The translations under genes and the position numbers were made by a program. Below, piece after piece: positions 18,101-25,689 of a stretch of DNA of 25,880 bases. The notes beneath the pieces were generated by a model that saw only the letters and a list, made by a program, of their open reading frames with translations, had not been told where the DNA came from and ran no database searches. The DNA lies in NCBI GenBank assembly GCA_934153805.1, contig CAKPFO010000018.1, positions 1 through 25,880 on the forward strand, read 5' to 3'. Numbering within the stretch: position 1 is the first letter of the stretch; each line of letters opens with the position of its first letter. This DNA comes from an uncultured Clostridia bacterium. GTDB taxonomy: Bacteria; Bacillota; Clostridia; TANB77; CAG-508.

Positions 18101-19810
18101 TTATTCTATCGCTTTTTTTAACTCTTCTAACTTTGCATTAGCATCTTCAAAAGATTGTCCTTTTACTCCTATATAATATTTAATTTTTGGTTCTGTTCCA
18201 GAAGGTCTTACACATATCCATGCCTCATTACTTAATTCATAATATAATACATTAGAATTTGGCAAATCTGTTTTTTCTATTTTACTTGTTTTTACATTTA
18301 ATATTTTTTCTTCTTTATAATCTCTTATTTTTTCTACTACATTATTTCCGAATTTTTTAGGTGGATTTTCTCTTAATTTTTGCATTATTTCATTTATTTT
18401 TTTAGTACCTTCTATTCCCTCTAATGTAATTTGAATAATTCCTTCTTTATAGTATCCATATTTTTCATACATTTTTACCATTTGATCCCATAATGTTAAT
18501 CCTTGTTTTTTATAAAAAGCTGCTGCCTCGCATAAAAGCATAACTGCTACTATAGCATCTTTGTCACGTGCATGAGTTCCTACTAAACAGCCATAGCTCT
18601 CTTCATATCCAAATTCATATGTATATTCATTTGTCCTCTCAAATTGCTTTATTTTTTCCCCAATATATTTAAAACCTGTTAATACTTCTATTAATTTCAA
18701 ACCATATTGATTAGCAATTGGTTTAGCCATTGTTGAAGAAACTATACTTTTTACAATTGCACCATTTTTAGCAAGTGTTCCCTTTTTAGCTTTTTGTGAA
18801 AAAATGTATTCAGCTATTAGCAGTGCTGACATATTTCCTGTAAAAGCTTTATATTCTCCTGTTTTAGAATCCTTGGCATATACTCCCAATCTATCTGCAT
18901 CTGGGTCTGTTGCAAGTACTAATTCAGCATTTCTTTCTTTTGCTAACTCTAATGCTAATTTAAATGCATCTTTGTCTTCTGGATTTGGATATTTTACGGT
19001 TGGAAAATTGCCATCTGGCATTTCTTGTTCTTTTACCACACTAATATTTTCAAATCCTATTTCTTTTAGTATTCTTTGAACCGGTATATTTCCTGTTCCA
19101 TGCAAAGGAGTATATACAATGCTAATATCTTTTTCTTCTTTTATTATATCTGGATTTTGTAATTGTTTTTTTAATTCCTGCATATAGCTATCATCTATTT
19201 CTTTTCCAATAACATTATACAAGTTTAACTTTATTGCACTTTCTATATCCATTGTTTTTATTTGTGTAAAGTCTTCTATTTTATTTACTTCTTCAATTAT
19301 CAATTTATCTTTTGGTGCAGTTATTTGAGCTCCATCTTCCCAGTATACTTTATATCCATTATATTTTGCAGGGTTATGGCTTGCCGTTATCATTACTCCT
19401 GCAATACATCCTAATTTTCTTACAGCATATGATAGTTCTGGTACAGGCCTTAAACTTTCGAAAATATATGTTTTTATTTCATTTGCATTAAGACAAAGTG
19501 CTGTTTGCTTACTAAATTCTTCTGACATATTTCTAGAGTCATACGCAATTGCTACTCCTCTTTCTTCTCCCTTTTCCTTTTTTATAAAATTTGCCAAACC
19601 TTGAGTTGCTTTTTCTACAGTATATTTATTCATTCTGTTAGTTCCACTCCCGATTATTCCTCTTAAACCTGCAGTTCCAAACTCTAAATCCTTATAAAAT
19701 CTATCTTCTATTTCTTTTTCATCATCTTTTATTTTTCTTAATTCTTCTTTCGTTTCTTCATCGAAAAATGAATTTTGTAGCCATTCATTATATTTTTGCT
19801 TATATTCCAT
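18101..19810 (-). CDS. pgcA: Phospho-sugar mutase (alpha-phosphoglucomutase type)
   Basis: The 569-residue protein starting MEYKQKYNEWL follows GGAAAGGAAAG; an upstream in-frame ATG at 19843 has no ribosome site. The four phosphohexomutase signatures are present: the phosphoserine loop GVMITASHNPAKYNGYK with Ser144, the metal site DPDADRLGV, the sugar-specificity loop GYEESYG and the phosphate-binding RPSGTEPKIKYY. Length and sequence fit the Firmicutes PgcA type, which converts glucose-6-phosphate to glucose-1-phosphate; mannose or glucosamine substrates cannot be excluded. It lies 169 nt downstream of the UDP-sugar pyrophosphorylase on the same strand, so the two probably act in consecutive steps making UDP-sugars for envelope polymers. 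Confidence 0.92.
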   Translation of the reverse strand: MEYKQKYNEWLQNSFFDEETKEELRKIKDDEKEIEDRFYKDLEFGTAGLRGIIGSGTNRMNKYTVEKATQGLANFIKKEKGEERGVAIAYDSRNMSEEFSKQTALCLNANEIKTYIFESLRPVPELSYAVRKLGCIAGVMITASHNPAKYNGYKVYWEDGAQITAPKDKLIIEEVNKIEDFTQIKTMDIESAIKLNLYNVIGKEIDDSYMQELKKQLQNPDIIKEEKDISIVYTPLHGTGNIPVQRILKEIGFENISVVKEQEMPDGNFPTVKYPNPEDKDAFKLALELAKERNAELVLATDPDADRLGVYAKDSKTGEYKAFTGNMSALLIAEYIFSQKAKKGTLAKNGAIVKSIVSSTMAKPIANQYGLKLIEVLTGFKYIGEKIKQFERTNEYTYEFGYEESYGCLVGTHARDKDAIVAVMLLCEAAAFYKKQGLTLWDQMVKMYEKYGYYKEGIIQITLEGIEGTKKINEIMQKLRENPPKKFGNNVVEKIRDYKEEKILNVKTSKIEKTDLPNSNVLYYELSNEAWICVRPSGTEPKIKYYIGVKGQSFEDANAKLEELKKAIE

Positions 19811-19979
19811 TTGATTTCTTTCCTTTCCAAACAATAAATTCATATATAAATTTTATATTTTTATAATATGTTTTTTCGTTTTAAAATGCAACTTTCTTTT
19901 CACAAAACATTTACTTTATTCTTTAAATTTTCTGTTACTATTTTTAATTTATTAACCCCAAAAATTTCCTGTGCAATGT

Positions 19980-21225
19980 TTATTTTTTATTCCAATAATC
20001 TAAATACATTTTTCTTGCTGTTTCTGGACTATCTACCCCTGTAGCATTTTTTACAGGAGAAAATTCTTCTTCCCTTTTTACTCTCATTATTAGAATGTCA
20101 TCTAATGTAGAAAATGCATCAAATAGAAAACTTTCAAACTTATATGCATTAGGTTTTTCTACCTTTACTAATTCTCCATTTTCATTTATATAATCACATT
20201 TCTTATATGCTATATGATATGGAAACTTTCCATTACTCATTTGCATAATAGTTTGAATATTAAATAAATTACACAATATATGTGATTCTCCATATTTAAG
20301 TTCTCCATTATTATCTGTTTGTTCTGCCATTTCTTTTGTAATCTCTGTATATTCTACTACTGAAGGTTTTCCATTTCTCTTGCAAAATACTCCCACTCGT
20401 TCTTCTGGGCAACACTTTACAACGCTTTTGCCTGCTGCTAGCATTTTTTTATCTATGGTTAAGCCTAAAAATATTGAATCAACCATTTTTGCTAAAATAT
20501 TATCTACACCATTTATAAATACCCATTTTACTCCTCTATTTTTCATATCTTCTATTACATTTTGTTTTATCATAGCAGAAAAAATTCCACCATGCCCATC
20601 AGATGCCTTTTTTACTTTTCCCTTTGCAGCTAATATTATTTTTCCATTCTCATCTAACATTGGTAATTCTGATTGAATAAAAAATTTAATATTTTCTTTT
20701 CCATAATTAAAATAATTATTTTCTTCAAAAAATTTCACAGTTTGAATATTATTTTCTTTACTAGTCATTATATACCATGGAATTTTCACATTATAAGTGT
20801 TACAAGCCATTTTTAAAGTATCACACAATAATTCAAAAATACTTTTATGTGAGTCCAGCCCAATATCATATGTTCCTTTTGGTCCAGTATGACCTAATCT
20901 TGTTCCGTTGTCCTCCAGCCATAGTAACTACAGCATACTCATTATTTTTTATACTATCTTCGCCTATTTTACTATAATATTCCTTTTCTTTTGTTGTTAA
21001 TTTTTCTTTATCTATATATGAAATCGGTTCTATTACCCCATTTCCAATTTTATCTTTCATTTTAGTTTGCTCATACAATTTTTGTATTTGTTCAAAATCA
21101 ATTGATTCTATATCTTTTAATAACTCCTCTTTTTCGTTTTCTGTTAAGTCATTAAAATGTTTTAAAAGGTGCTCCTGTCCATATTTTTTCAAAACTTCTA
21201 GTATTTTTAAATATTCATTATCCAT
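19980..21225 (-). CDS. UDP-sugar (UDP-HexNAc/UDP-glucose) pyrophosphorylase, UAP-type, requiring one +1 frameshift
   Basis: The gene encodes a UDPGP-family protein of 414 residues when the C of the CGG at 20907-20905 is skipped. Before the shift, residues 1-106 end in EYAVVTMAGGQ. After it the chain continues GTRLGHTGPKGTYDIGLDSH, completing the nucleotide-binding loop GGQGTRLG. Downstream signs of the eukaryotic UAP type are DGHGG, a VDN motif in FINGVDNILA, RVGVFCKRNGKPSVVEYTEI, FPYHIAYKK and EEFSPVKNATG. The family joins UTP with a sugar-1-phosphate to give a UDP-sugar and pyrophosphate; whether glucose, GlcNAc or GalNAc is used cannot be told here. Without the shift, translation stops 12 sense codons after the CGG and no enzyme is made. 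The promoter and the downstream mutase gene suggest a functional unit rather than a decaying gene. Confidence 0.85.
20905..20907 (-). other. Candidate +1 frameshift site 3 (CGG in the nucleotide-binding loop)
   Basis: On the minus strand the frame reads GGA GGA CAA CGG AAC AAG ATT. Skipping the C gives GGA GGA CAA GGA ACA AGA TTA GGT, which translates as the conserved GGQGTRLG. The zero frame ends in TGA at 20866. Confidence 0.75.
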
Positions 21226-21254
21226 AAAGCATTCTCCCTTCTATATTTTTTATA

Positions 21255-21283
21255 ATCATATACTACTTTATAATTTTAGTCAA
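21255..21283 (-). promoter_or_regulatory. Promoter of the pyrophosphorylase-mutase pair
   Basis: On the minus strand TTGACT (21283-21278) and TATGAT (21260-21255) are separated by 17 nt, about 30 nt upstream of the start codon. Confidence 0.65.
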
Positions 21284-21284
21284 A

Positions 21285-21350
21285 TTTAGGCGCTAAGTTA
21301 TTAACCCTACTTATTATATTTATTATGTAGGATATAACTTACCGCCCAAA
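21285..21350. repeat. Long imperfect inverted repeat
   Basis: The arms at 21285-21310 and 21327-21350 match in blocks: TTT/AAA, GGCG/CGCC, TAAGTTAT/ATAACTTA and CCTAC/GTAGG, with a 16-nt AT loop. It lies between the 21359 gene stop and the pyrophosphorylase promoter. It may be a terminator or a small mobile-type element. Confidence 0.6.
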
Positions 21351-21358
21351 TTACTTTT

Positions 21359-21892
21359 TTAAATTATTTTTTCTTTTCTTTTATAATCTTCAAATATTTC
21401 ATTTATTTCTTTTTCTCCAGAAGTATTTAATATTTTATCATGCTTATCTAATATTTCTACTATACTTCCGTTAAATTCAACTATTTCATAACAATCTATT
21501 ACTTTTATTTTTTTATTTTGCTTTTTAATTTTTTCCATATTTTTATTTATATATTTTTCTATATTTTTATTTGCATATTCTATATAATCTTTGTTTCCAT
21601 TTACAATTATTATAATTTCTTTATTACTTTTTTCTAAAATGTCACTTATATTTGAATATTTTTTTGCATCAGTACTATTCCAATTTAAATTTAATATTTT
21701 GTCTTCATTTTTTAAATTTAATTTTTCGACTAATGTTTTTACATTGTTTGCAATTTCTTTTTCAAGGATTGTAGCTATTTGTATTTCTTCATTAATTTTT
21801 TTATTTATGTAAGGTAATAGCATTGTTACTAAATGCCAATCACTCACATAAAAACTACACAATTTGCTAATAATTTTTGAATCACTCTCCAT
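21359..21892 (-). CDS. Hypothetical protein, 177 aa, Lys/Ile/Asn-rich
   Basis: I do not recognise this protein. The start MESDSKIISKLCSFYVSDWH follows AGGAGG at good spacing. It is a soluble-looking protein with no signal peptide or transmembrane segment. A helical N-terminal half contains charged stretches (KKINEEIQIATILEKEI). A central beta-strand EIIIIVNGN precedes a lysine-rich helix (about residues 100-127), and strands KVIDCYEIVEF and SIVEIL follow, so an alpha/beta nucleotide-binding-like fold is conceivable. A possible operator overlaps its promoter. It diverges from spoIIR, which makes a sporulation link possible but unproven. Confidence 0.75.
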   Translation of the reverse strand: MESDSKIISKLCSFYVSDWHLVTMLLPYINKKINEEIQIATILEKEIANNVKTLVEKLNLKNEDKILNLNWNSTDAKKYSNISDILEKSNKEIIIIVNGNKDYIEYANKNIEKYINKNMEKIKKQNKKIKVIDCYEIVEFNGSIVEILDKHDKILNTSGEKEINEIFEDYKRKEKII

Positions 21893-21923
21893 ATTATAGC
21901 CTCCTCATTTGTTTTTTGCTTAC

Positions 21924-21958
21924 TGGTAAATTTTACCATTTTATTACGAATATGTCAA
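21924..21958 (-). promoter_or_regulatory. Promoter with overlapping palindromic operator
   Basis: On the minus strand TTGACA (21958-21953) and TAAAAT (21935-21930) are separated by 17 nt. A perfect 15-nt palindrome TGGTAAA-T-TTTACCA (21924-21938) covers the -10 element, as a repressor operator would. Confidence 0.6.
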
Positions 21959-22117
21959 GAATATTACAAATAAACTTTTCGCTATATTTCGACACTTCTT
22001 TGTTATTCATATTAACACATAGATTTTTTTCCAATGCAATATATATTTTTCCAAATAAGTATAATTTTTTTTAAATTGTAAATACTTAAATTAAATACAA
22101 ATTTATTGGAGGTTAAT

Positions 22118-22783
22118 ATGAAAACTTTATTATCTATTATATGTTCAAAAAAAGTAAAATATTCCATTATTTTAATAATATTACTATGTATATACATTTT
22201 TATTTCTGCAATTTCGTATGTAACAGCTGTTTCAAATGATTTATCTGATAATATTTTTAGGCTTCATGTAATTGCAAATAGTGATTCTGACGAGGACCAA
22301 AACTTAAAATATATTGTAAGAGATAATTTAATTAAATATATGAATGAAATTTCTGCAAATGCAAACAGCAAGGAAGAAGCTATCCAAATTGCTAAAGAAC
22401 ATACAAATGATTTTTATACCATAGCGAAACAAACAATAATAGATAATGGTTACGATTATGAAGTAAATGTTGAAATTGGTAATTTTTCTTTTCCTACTAA
22501 ATACTATGGAGATATTTCAATTCCAGCTGGATACTATGATGCTTTAAGAGTTAAGATTGGTAAAGCTTCAGGGCAAAACTGGTGGTGTGTAATGTTCCCT
22601 CCTCTTTGTTTTGTAAATGTAAGCTCTGGCATTGTTCCTGCTGAATCCAAAGAACTATTGCAAGATAATTTATCAGAAGAAGAATATAGTATAATTTCTG
22701 ATAAAGATTCTTCAGAAATAAAATTTAAATTTAAAATAATAGAATTATTACAAAATACTAATATTTTAACTGCTAAAAAATAG
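22118..22783 (+). CDS. spoIIR: Stage II sporulation protein R
   Basis: The 221-residue protein starts at the ATG at 22118, preceded by TTGGAGGTTAAT; an in-frame ATG at 22106 is within this ribosome site. An N-terminal transmembrane or signal helix (about 14-36) is followed by the family core FRLHVIANSDSDEDQNLKY and NWWCVMFPPLCFVN. SpoIIR is made in the forespore and exported to trigger SpoIIGA processing of pro-sigma-E in the mother cell, so its presence indicates an endospore former. I see no convincing sigma-F promoter. A perfect hairpin separates it from murA. Confidence 0.93.
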   Translation: MKTLLSIICSKKVKYSIILIILLCIYIFISAISYVTAVSNDLSDNIFRLHVIANSDSDEDQNLKYIVRDNLIKYMNEISANANSKEEAIQIAKEHTNDFYTIAKQTIIDNGYDYEVNVEIGNFSFPTKYYGDISIPAGYYDALRVKIGKASGQNWWCVMFPPLCFVNVSSGIVPAESKELLQDNLSEEEYSIISDKDSSEIKFKFKIIELLQNTNILTAKK

Positions 22784-22818
22784 TTGTAAAATACGCAAAT
22801 ATATGATATATTAATTAT

Positions 22819-22856
22819 GTAAAAAATAGAATATAATTTTATATTCTATTTTTTAC
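22819..22856 (+). terminator. Perfect 16-bp AT-rich hairpin between spoIIR and murA
   Basis: GTAAAAAATAGAATAT (22819-22834) pairs perfectly with ATATTCTATTTTTTAC (22841-22856) around a 6-nt loop. There is no T-run after the stem on the plus strand, so termination relies on the T-rich right arm. Confidence 0.55.
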
Positions 22857-22896
22857 GCGCTATGGAGAAAATAATATAATCATGGGGGTAATATAT

Positions 22897-24171
22897 TTGG
22901 ATAAATTAGTAATAAAAGGTGGTACACGCCTAAGCGGTGAAGTTGTAATAAACGGTGCAAAAAATGCAGCTGTAGCAATACTTCCTGCAACATTATTAGT
23001 AGATGGTATTTGCACTATTAGCAATATTCCATATATTAGTGATGTTAAAATATCATGTAAAATATTAGAAGAGTTAGGTGCTAAAGTAACTTGGATTTCA
23101 AAAAATGAAGTTACAATAGATAGTAGAAATATTACAAAATCACAAACTCCAATAGAAATGACTAGTAAATTTAGAGCTTCTTACTATTTAATCGGTGCTT
23201 TACTTGGTAGATGTAAATCTGCAGTTGTAGGTTTACCAGGTGGTTGTAATTTAGGTGCCAGACCTATAGATCAACATATTAAAGGTTTTGAGGCATTAGG
23301 CGCTAACGTTGATGTATCACAAGGAAAAATAAATGCCACAGCTAATAAATTAGTCGGCACACATATATATTTAGATAAAGTTTCCGTTGGAGCAACTATA
23401 AATATAATGCTTGCCAGTGTTTTAGCAGAAGGCGTTACTATTATAGAAAATGTTGCTAAAGAACCTCATGTAGTTGATATTGCAAACTTTTTAAATACTA
23501 TGGGTGCAGATATTAGAGGTGCTGGAACAGACACTATAAAGGTTAATGGAGTAAAAAAATTAGTAGGAAATAGCTCTTATTCTGTAGTTCCAGATCAAAT
23601 AGAGGCGGGTACTTTTATGCTTGCAGCTATAGCAACAAAAGGTGACATTACTATTAAAAACTGTATTCCAGAGCATTTAGATTGTTTAACAGCAAAAATT
23701 TTAGAAATGGGCGGACATGTTGATATTTTTGATGATTCAATACGAGTTTGGACTGACAAAAGACCCTTAAAAACGAATATTATTACTATGCCTTATCCTG
23801 GATTTCCAACTGACTTACAACCTCAAATTGGTGTATGTTTAAGTTTAGCAGAAGGTACTAGTATTATAAGCGAAGGAATTTGGGAATCTAGATTTCAATA
23901 CACAGCTGAATTAAACAAAATGGGAGCACACATTATTGACCAAGGTAAATCTGCTGTATTTGAAGGTGTAACAGACTTATATGGTGCTCCAGTTGCAGCA
24001 ACAGATTTACGTGCCGGTGCTGCTCTTATAATTGCAGGTATTTTGGCACATGGAGAAACCTCTATAACAAACATATATCATATTGATAGAGGTTACGAAA
24101 ACATAGAAGAAAAATTTAGAAATCTTGGCGCTAATATACAAAGAGTTGTAGATGAAGACGACAATTTCTAA
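22897..24171 (+). CDS. murA: UDP-N-acetylglucosamine 1-carboxyvinyltransferase
   Basis: This enzyme transfers enolpyruvate from PEP to UDP-GlcNAc, the first committed step of peptidoglycan synthesis, in the cytoplasm. The 424-residue protein beginning MDKLVIKGG uses TTG at 22897, with GGGGGT as ribosome site; the ATG at 22882 in the same frame overlaps that site and would add five unusual residues. Lys22-Asn23 (NGAKNAA) and the fosfomycin-target Cys117 (LPGGCNLGARPIDQH) are present, as is the C-terminal DLRAGAALIIAG motif. Length is normal. It is followed after 24 nt by the WalJ-type gene, likely in one transcript with rlmH. Confidence 0.95.
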   Translation: MDKLVIKGGTRLSGEVVINGAKNAAVAILPATLLVDGICTISNIPYISDVKISCKILEELGAKVTWISKNEVTIDSRNITKSQTPIEMTSKFRASYYLIGALLGRCKSAVVGLPGGCNLGARPIDQHIKGFEALGANVDVSQGKINATANKLVGTHIYLDKVSVGATINIMLASVLAEGVTIIENVAKEPHVVDIANFLNTMGADIRGAGTDTIKVNGVKKLVGNSSYSVVPDQIEAGTFMLAAIATKGDITIKNCIPEHLDCLTAKILEMGGHVDIFDDSIRVWTDKRPLKTNIITMPYPGFPTDLQPQIGVCLSLAEGTSIISEGIWESRFQYTAELNKMGAHIIDQGKSAVFEGVTDLYGAPVAATDLRAGAALIIAGILAHGETSITNIYHIDRGYENIEEKFRNLGANIQRVVDEDDNF

Positions 24172-24195
24172 CAGAAAGCAGAGGAAAAAATAGTT

Positions 24196-24984
24196 ATGTT
24201 TAAATTTTGTAGTTTATATAGTGGTAGCACTGGGAATTCTTCTCTTATTCAAACAAATACTACAAAAATATTAGTAGATGCTGGAGAAAGTGCAAAAAAG
24301 ATAGCTGACGCGCTAATTTCTTTAAATATTGAACCTACTCAAATAGATGGTATATTAATTACCCATGAACATTCAGACCATGTTAAAGGTTTAGGTACTT
24401 TTTCTAAAAAGTATAATGTTCCTGTCTTCGCTAACTTAGAAACTTGGGATGCAATGCCTACTCAAAAAGAAAAAGTTTGCAATAATAATATAAATATATT
24501 TGAATTTAAAGAATTTAATATAGGTGATATATCAGTTTTGCCTTTTAGTATTCCTCATGATGCTGCAAATCCTTGTGGATTTAGTCTTTCTCATGACGGA
24601 AAAAAAATAAGCATTGCTACAGATATTGGACATATGACTACTAATATAGTTGATAATTTAACAAACAGCTCTTTCATTTTACTAGAGTCAAACTATGACC
24701 CAAATATTTTAAAATGTTCACCATATCCATATCCTTTAAAACAAAGAATATTAGGGCCTAATGGTCATCTTCCAAATGAAATGGCTGGAAAAACTATCTC
24801 TTATTTGGCAAATCACGGATTAAATACTGTTATGCTTGGTCATTTAAGTAAAGAAAATAATTTTCCAGAACTTGCATATAAAACAGTCGTTGAGCAATTA
24901 ATAAATGACAATATTAATTGTGACAATTTTAATTTAAGTGTTGCAAACAGAGATACAATAAGTCCTATAATAGATATTATTTAA
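24196..24984 (+). CDS. walJ: WalJ/YycJ-type metallo-beta-lactamase-fold hydrolase
   Basis: The 262-residue protein has the metal motif HxHxDH as His57, His59, Asp61 and His62 (ILITHEHSDHVKGL), a second metal site in ATDIGH and the C-terminal MLGHLSKENN. Length and sequence match WalJ (YycJ), which lies near rlmH in many Firmicutes and is linked there to cell-wall and division control. Its biochemical activity in this lineage is inferred only. The ribosome site AGAGGA precedes ATG, and the gap to rlmH is 11 nt, so the two are co-transcribed. Confidence 0.9.
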   Translation: MFKFCSLYSGSTGNSSLIQTNTTKILVDAGESAKKIADALISLNIEPTQIDGILITHEHSDHVKGLGTFSKKYNVPVFANLETWDAMPTQKEKVCNNNINIFEFKEFNIGDISVLPFSIPHDAANPCGFSLSHDGKKISIATDIGHMTTNIVDNLTNSSFILLESNYDPNILKCSPYPYPLKQRILGPNGHLPNEMAGKTISYLANHGLNTVMLGHLSKENNFPELAYKTVVEQLINDNINCDNFNLSVANRDTISPIIDII

Positions 24985-24995
24985 AGAGGTTTAAT

Positions 24996-25475
24996 ATGTT
25001 ACATATAGATATAATTTGCGTTGGTAAATTAAAAGAAAAATATTTAAAAGATGCAGTAGATGAATATTCAAAAAGACTCTCTAAATATTGTAACTTAAAT
25101 ATAATTGAATTAGCTGATGAAAAATTACCTGATACTAATAGTGAAAAATTATTTAATGAAATAAAGCAAAAAGAATGTAATAAAATTATGAATAGCATAA
25201 AACCTAGTTCGTATACAATTGCTTTAGATTTAAAAGGTAAACAATTTACATCAGAGGAATTTTCACAAAAGATTGATAATATATCTTTAATAAATAGTAG
25301 TATCACTATAATAATTGGTGGTAGTTTAGGAATGACAGATACTTTTTTATCTACAGTTAATGAAAAAATCTGCTTTTCTAAAATGACTTTTCCACATCAA
25401 TTAATTCGTGTATTTTTATTAGAGCAATTATTTAGAGCTTTTAAAATTTCAAATAATGAAACTTATCATAGATAA
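24996..25475 (+). CDS. rlmH: 23S rRNA pseudouridine1915 N3-methyltransferase
   Basis: This SPOUT-family enzyme of 159 residues (the usual length) methylates pseudouridine 1915 in helix 69 of 23S rRNA. It carries the SAM-binding IGGSLGMTDTFLS (about 107-119) and the C-terminal HQLIRVFLLEQLFRAFKISN ending YHR. The ribosome site AGAGG precedes the ATG. The walJ-rlmH pairing is common in Firmicutes. Confidence 0.95.
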   Translation: MLHIDIICVGKLKEKYLKDAVDEYSKRLSKYCNLNIIELADEKLPDTNSEKLFNEIKQKECNKIMNSIKPSSYTIALDLKGKQFTSEEFSQKIDNISLINSSITIIIGGSLGMTDTFLSTVNEKICFSKMTFPHQLIRVFLLEQLFRAFKISNNETYHR

Positions 25476-25488
25476 TATATATGAGGAA

Positions 25489-25590
25489 TTGTAGAGAGAA
25501 TGGGGCTTATATTTAATTTAAATTTATACCGTTTTATCCGCCGGGGGGCTAAGAGCTAAACCGTATACTTTTTTATTATTCTCTCTACAA
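25489..25590 (+). ncRNA. Possible structured RNA downstream of rlmH
   Basis: A perfect 13-bp stem TTGTAGAGAGAAT/ATTCTCTCTACAA (25489-25501 with 25578-25590) encloses 76 nt. Inside, TATAC/GTATA and GTTT(T)A/TAAAC can form a second stem closing on an unusually GC-rich loop (CCGCCGGGGGGC, 25538-25549) in otherwise AT-rich DNA. No known RNA family was recognised. A terminator follows at 25607. Confidence 0.45.
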
Positions 25591-25606
25591 AAATAAAAAC
25601 TTTGGG

Positions 25607-25638
25607 AAATAAATCTAAGAAATTAGATTTATTTTTTT
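25607..25638 (+). terminator. Rho-independent terminator
   Basis: A 12-bp stem AAATAAATCTAA/TTAGATTTATTT (25607-25618 with 25623-25634) with a GAAA loop runs into a T-tract to 25638. It probably ends the murA-walJ-rlmH transcript and the hairpin element. Confidence 0.85.
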
Positions 25639-25689
25639 AGAATAAATTTTCTAATTTTTTGAAATAATATTTTTTATTTTAATATTTAT

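Noticed and set aside
19811..19843. Upstream ATG at 19843 as start of the phosphoglucomutase
   Set aside because: No ribosome site precedes it, whereas the ATG at 19810 has a purine-rich site at proper spacing and gives the usual N-terminus.
19980..21225. Ordinary pseudogene explanation for the pyrophosphorylase
   Set aside because: Only one lesion is present, it lies at the same codon type as the other two breaks, and promoter, ribosome site and all later motifs are intact. Not excluded without reads or relatives, but less likely.
25502..25577. Twister ribozyme or ZTP riboswitch in the GC-rich hairpin loop
   Set aside because: Although GCC-GGGG-GGC followed by TAA recalls parts of these families, the remaining conserved blocks are absent.
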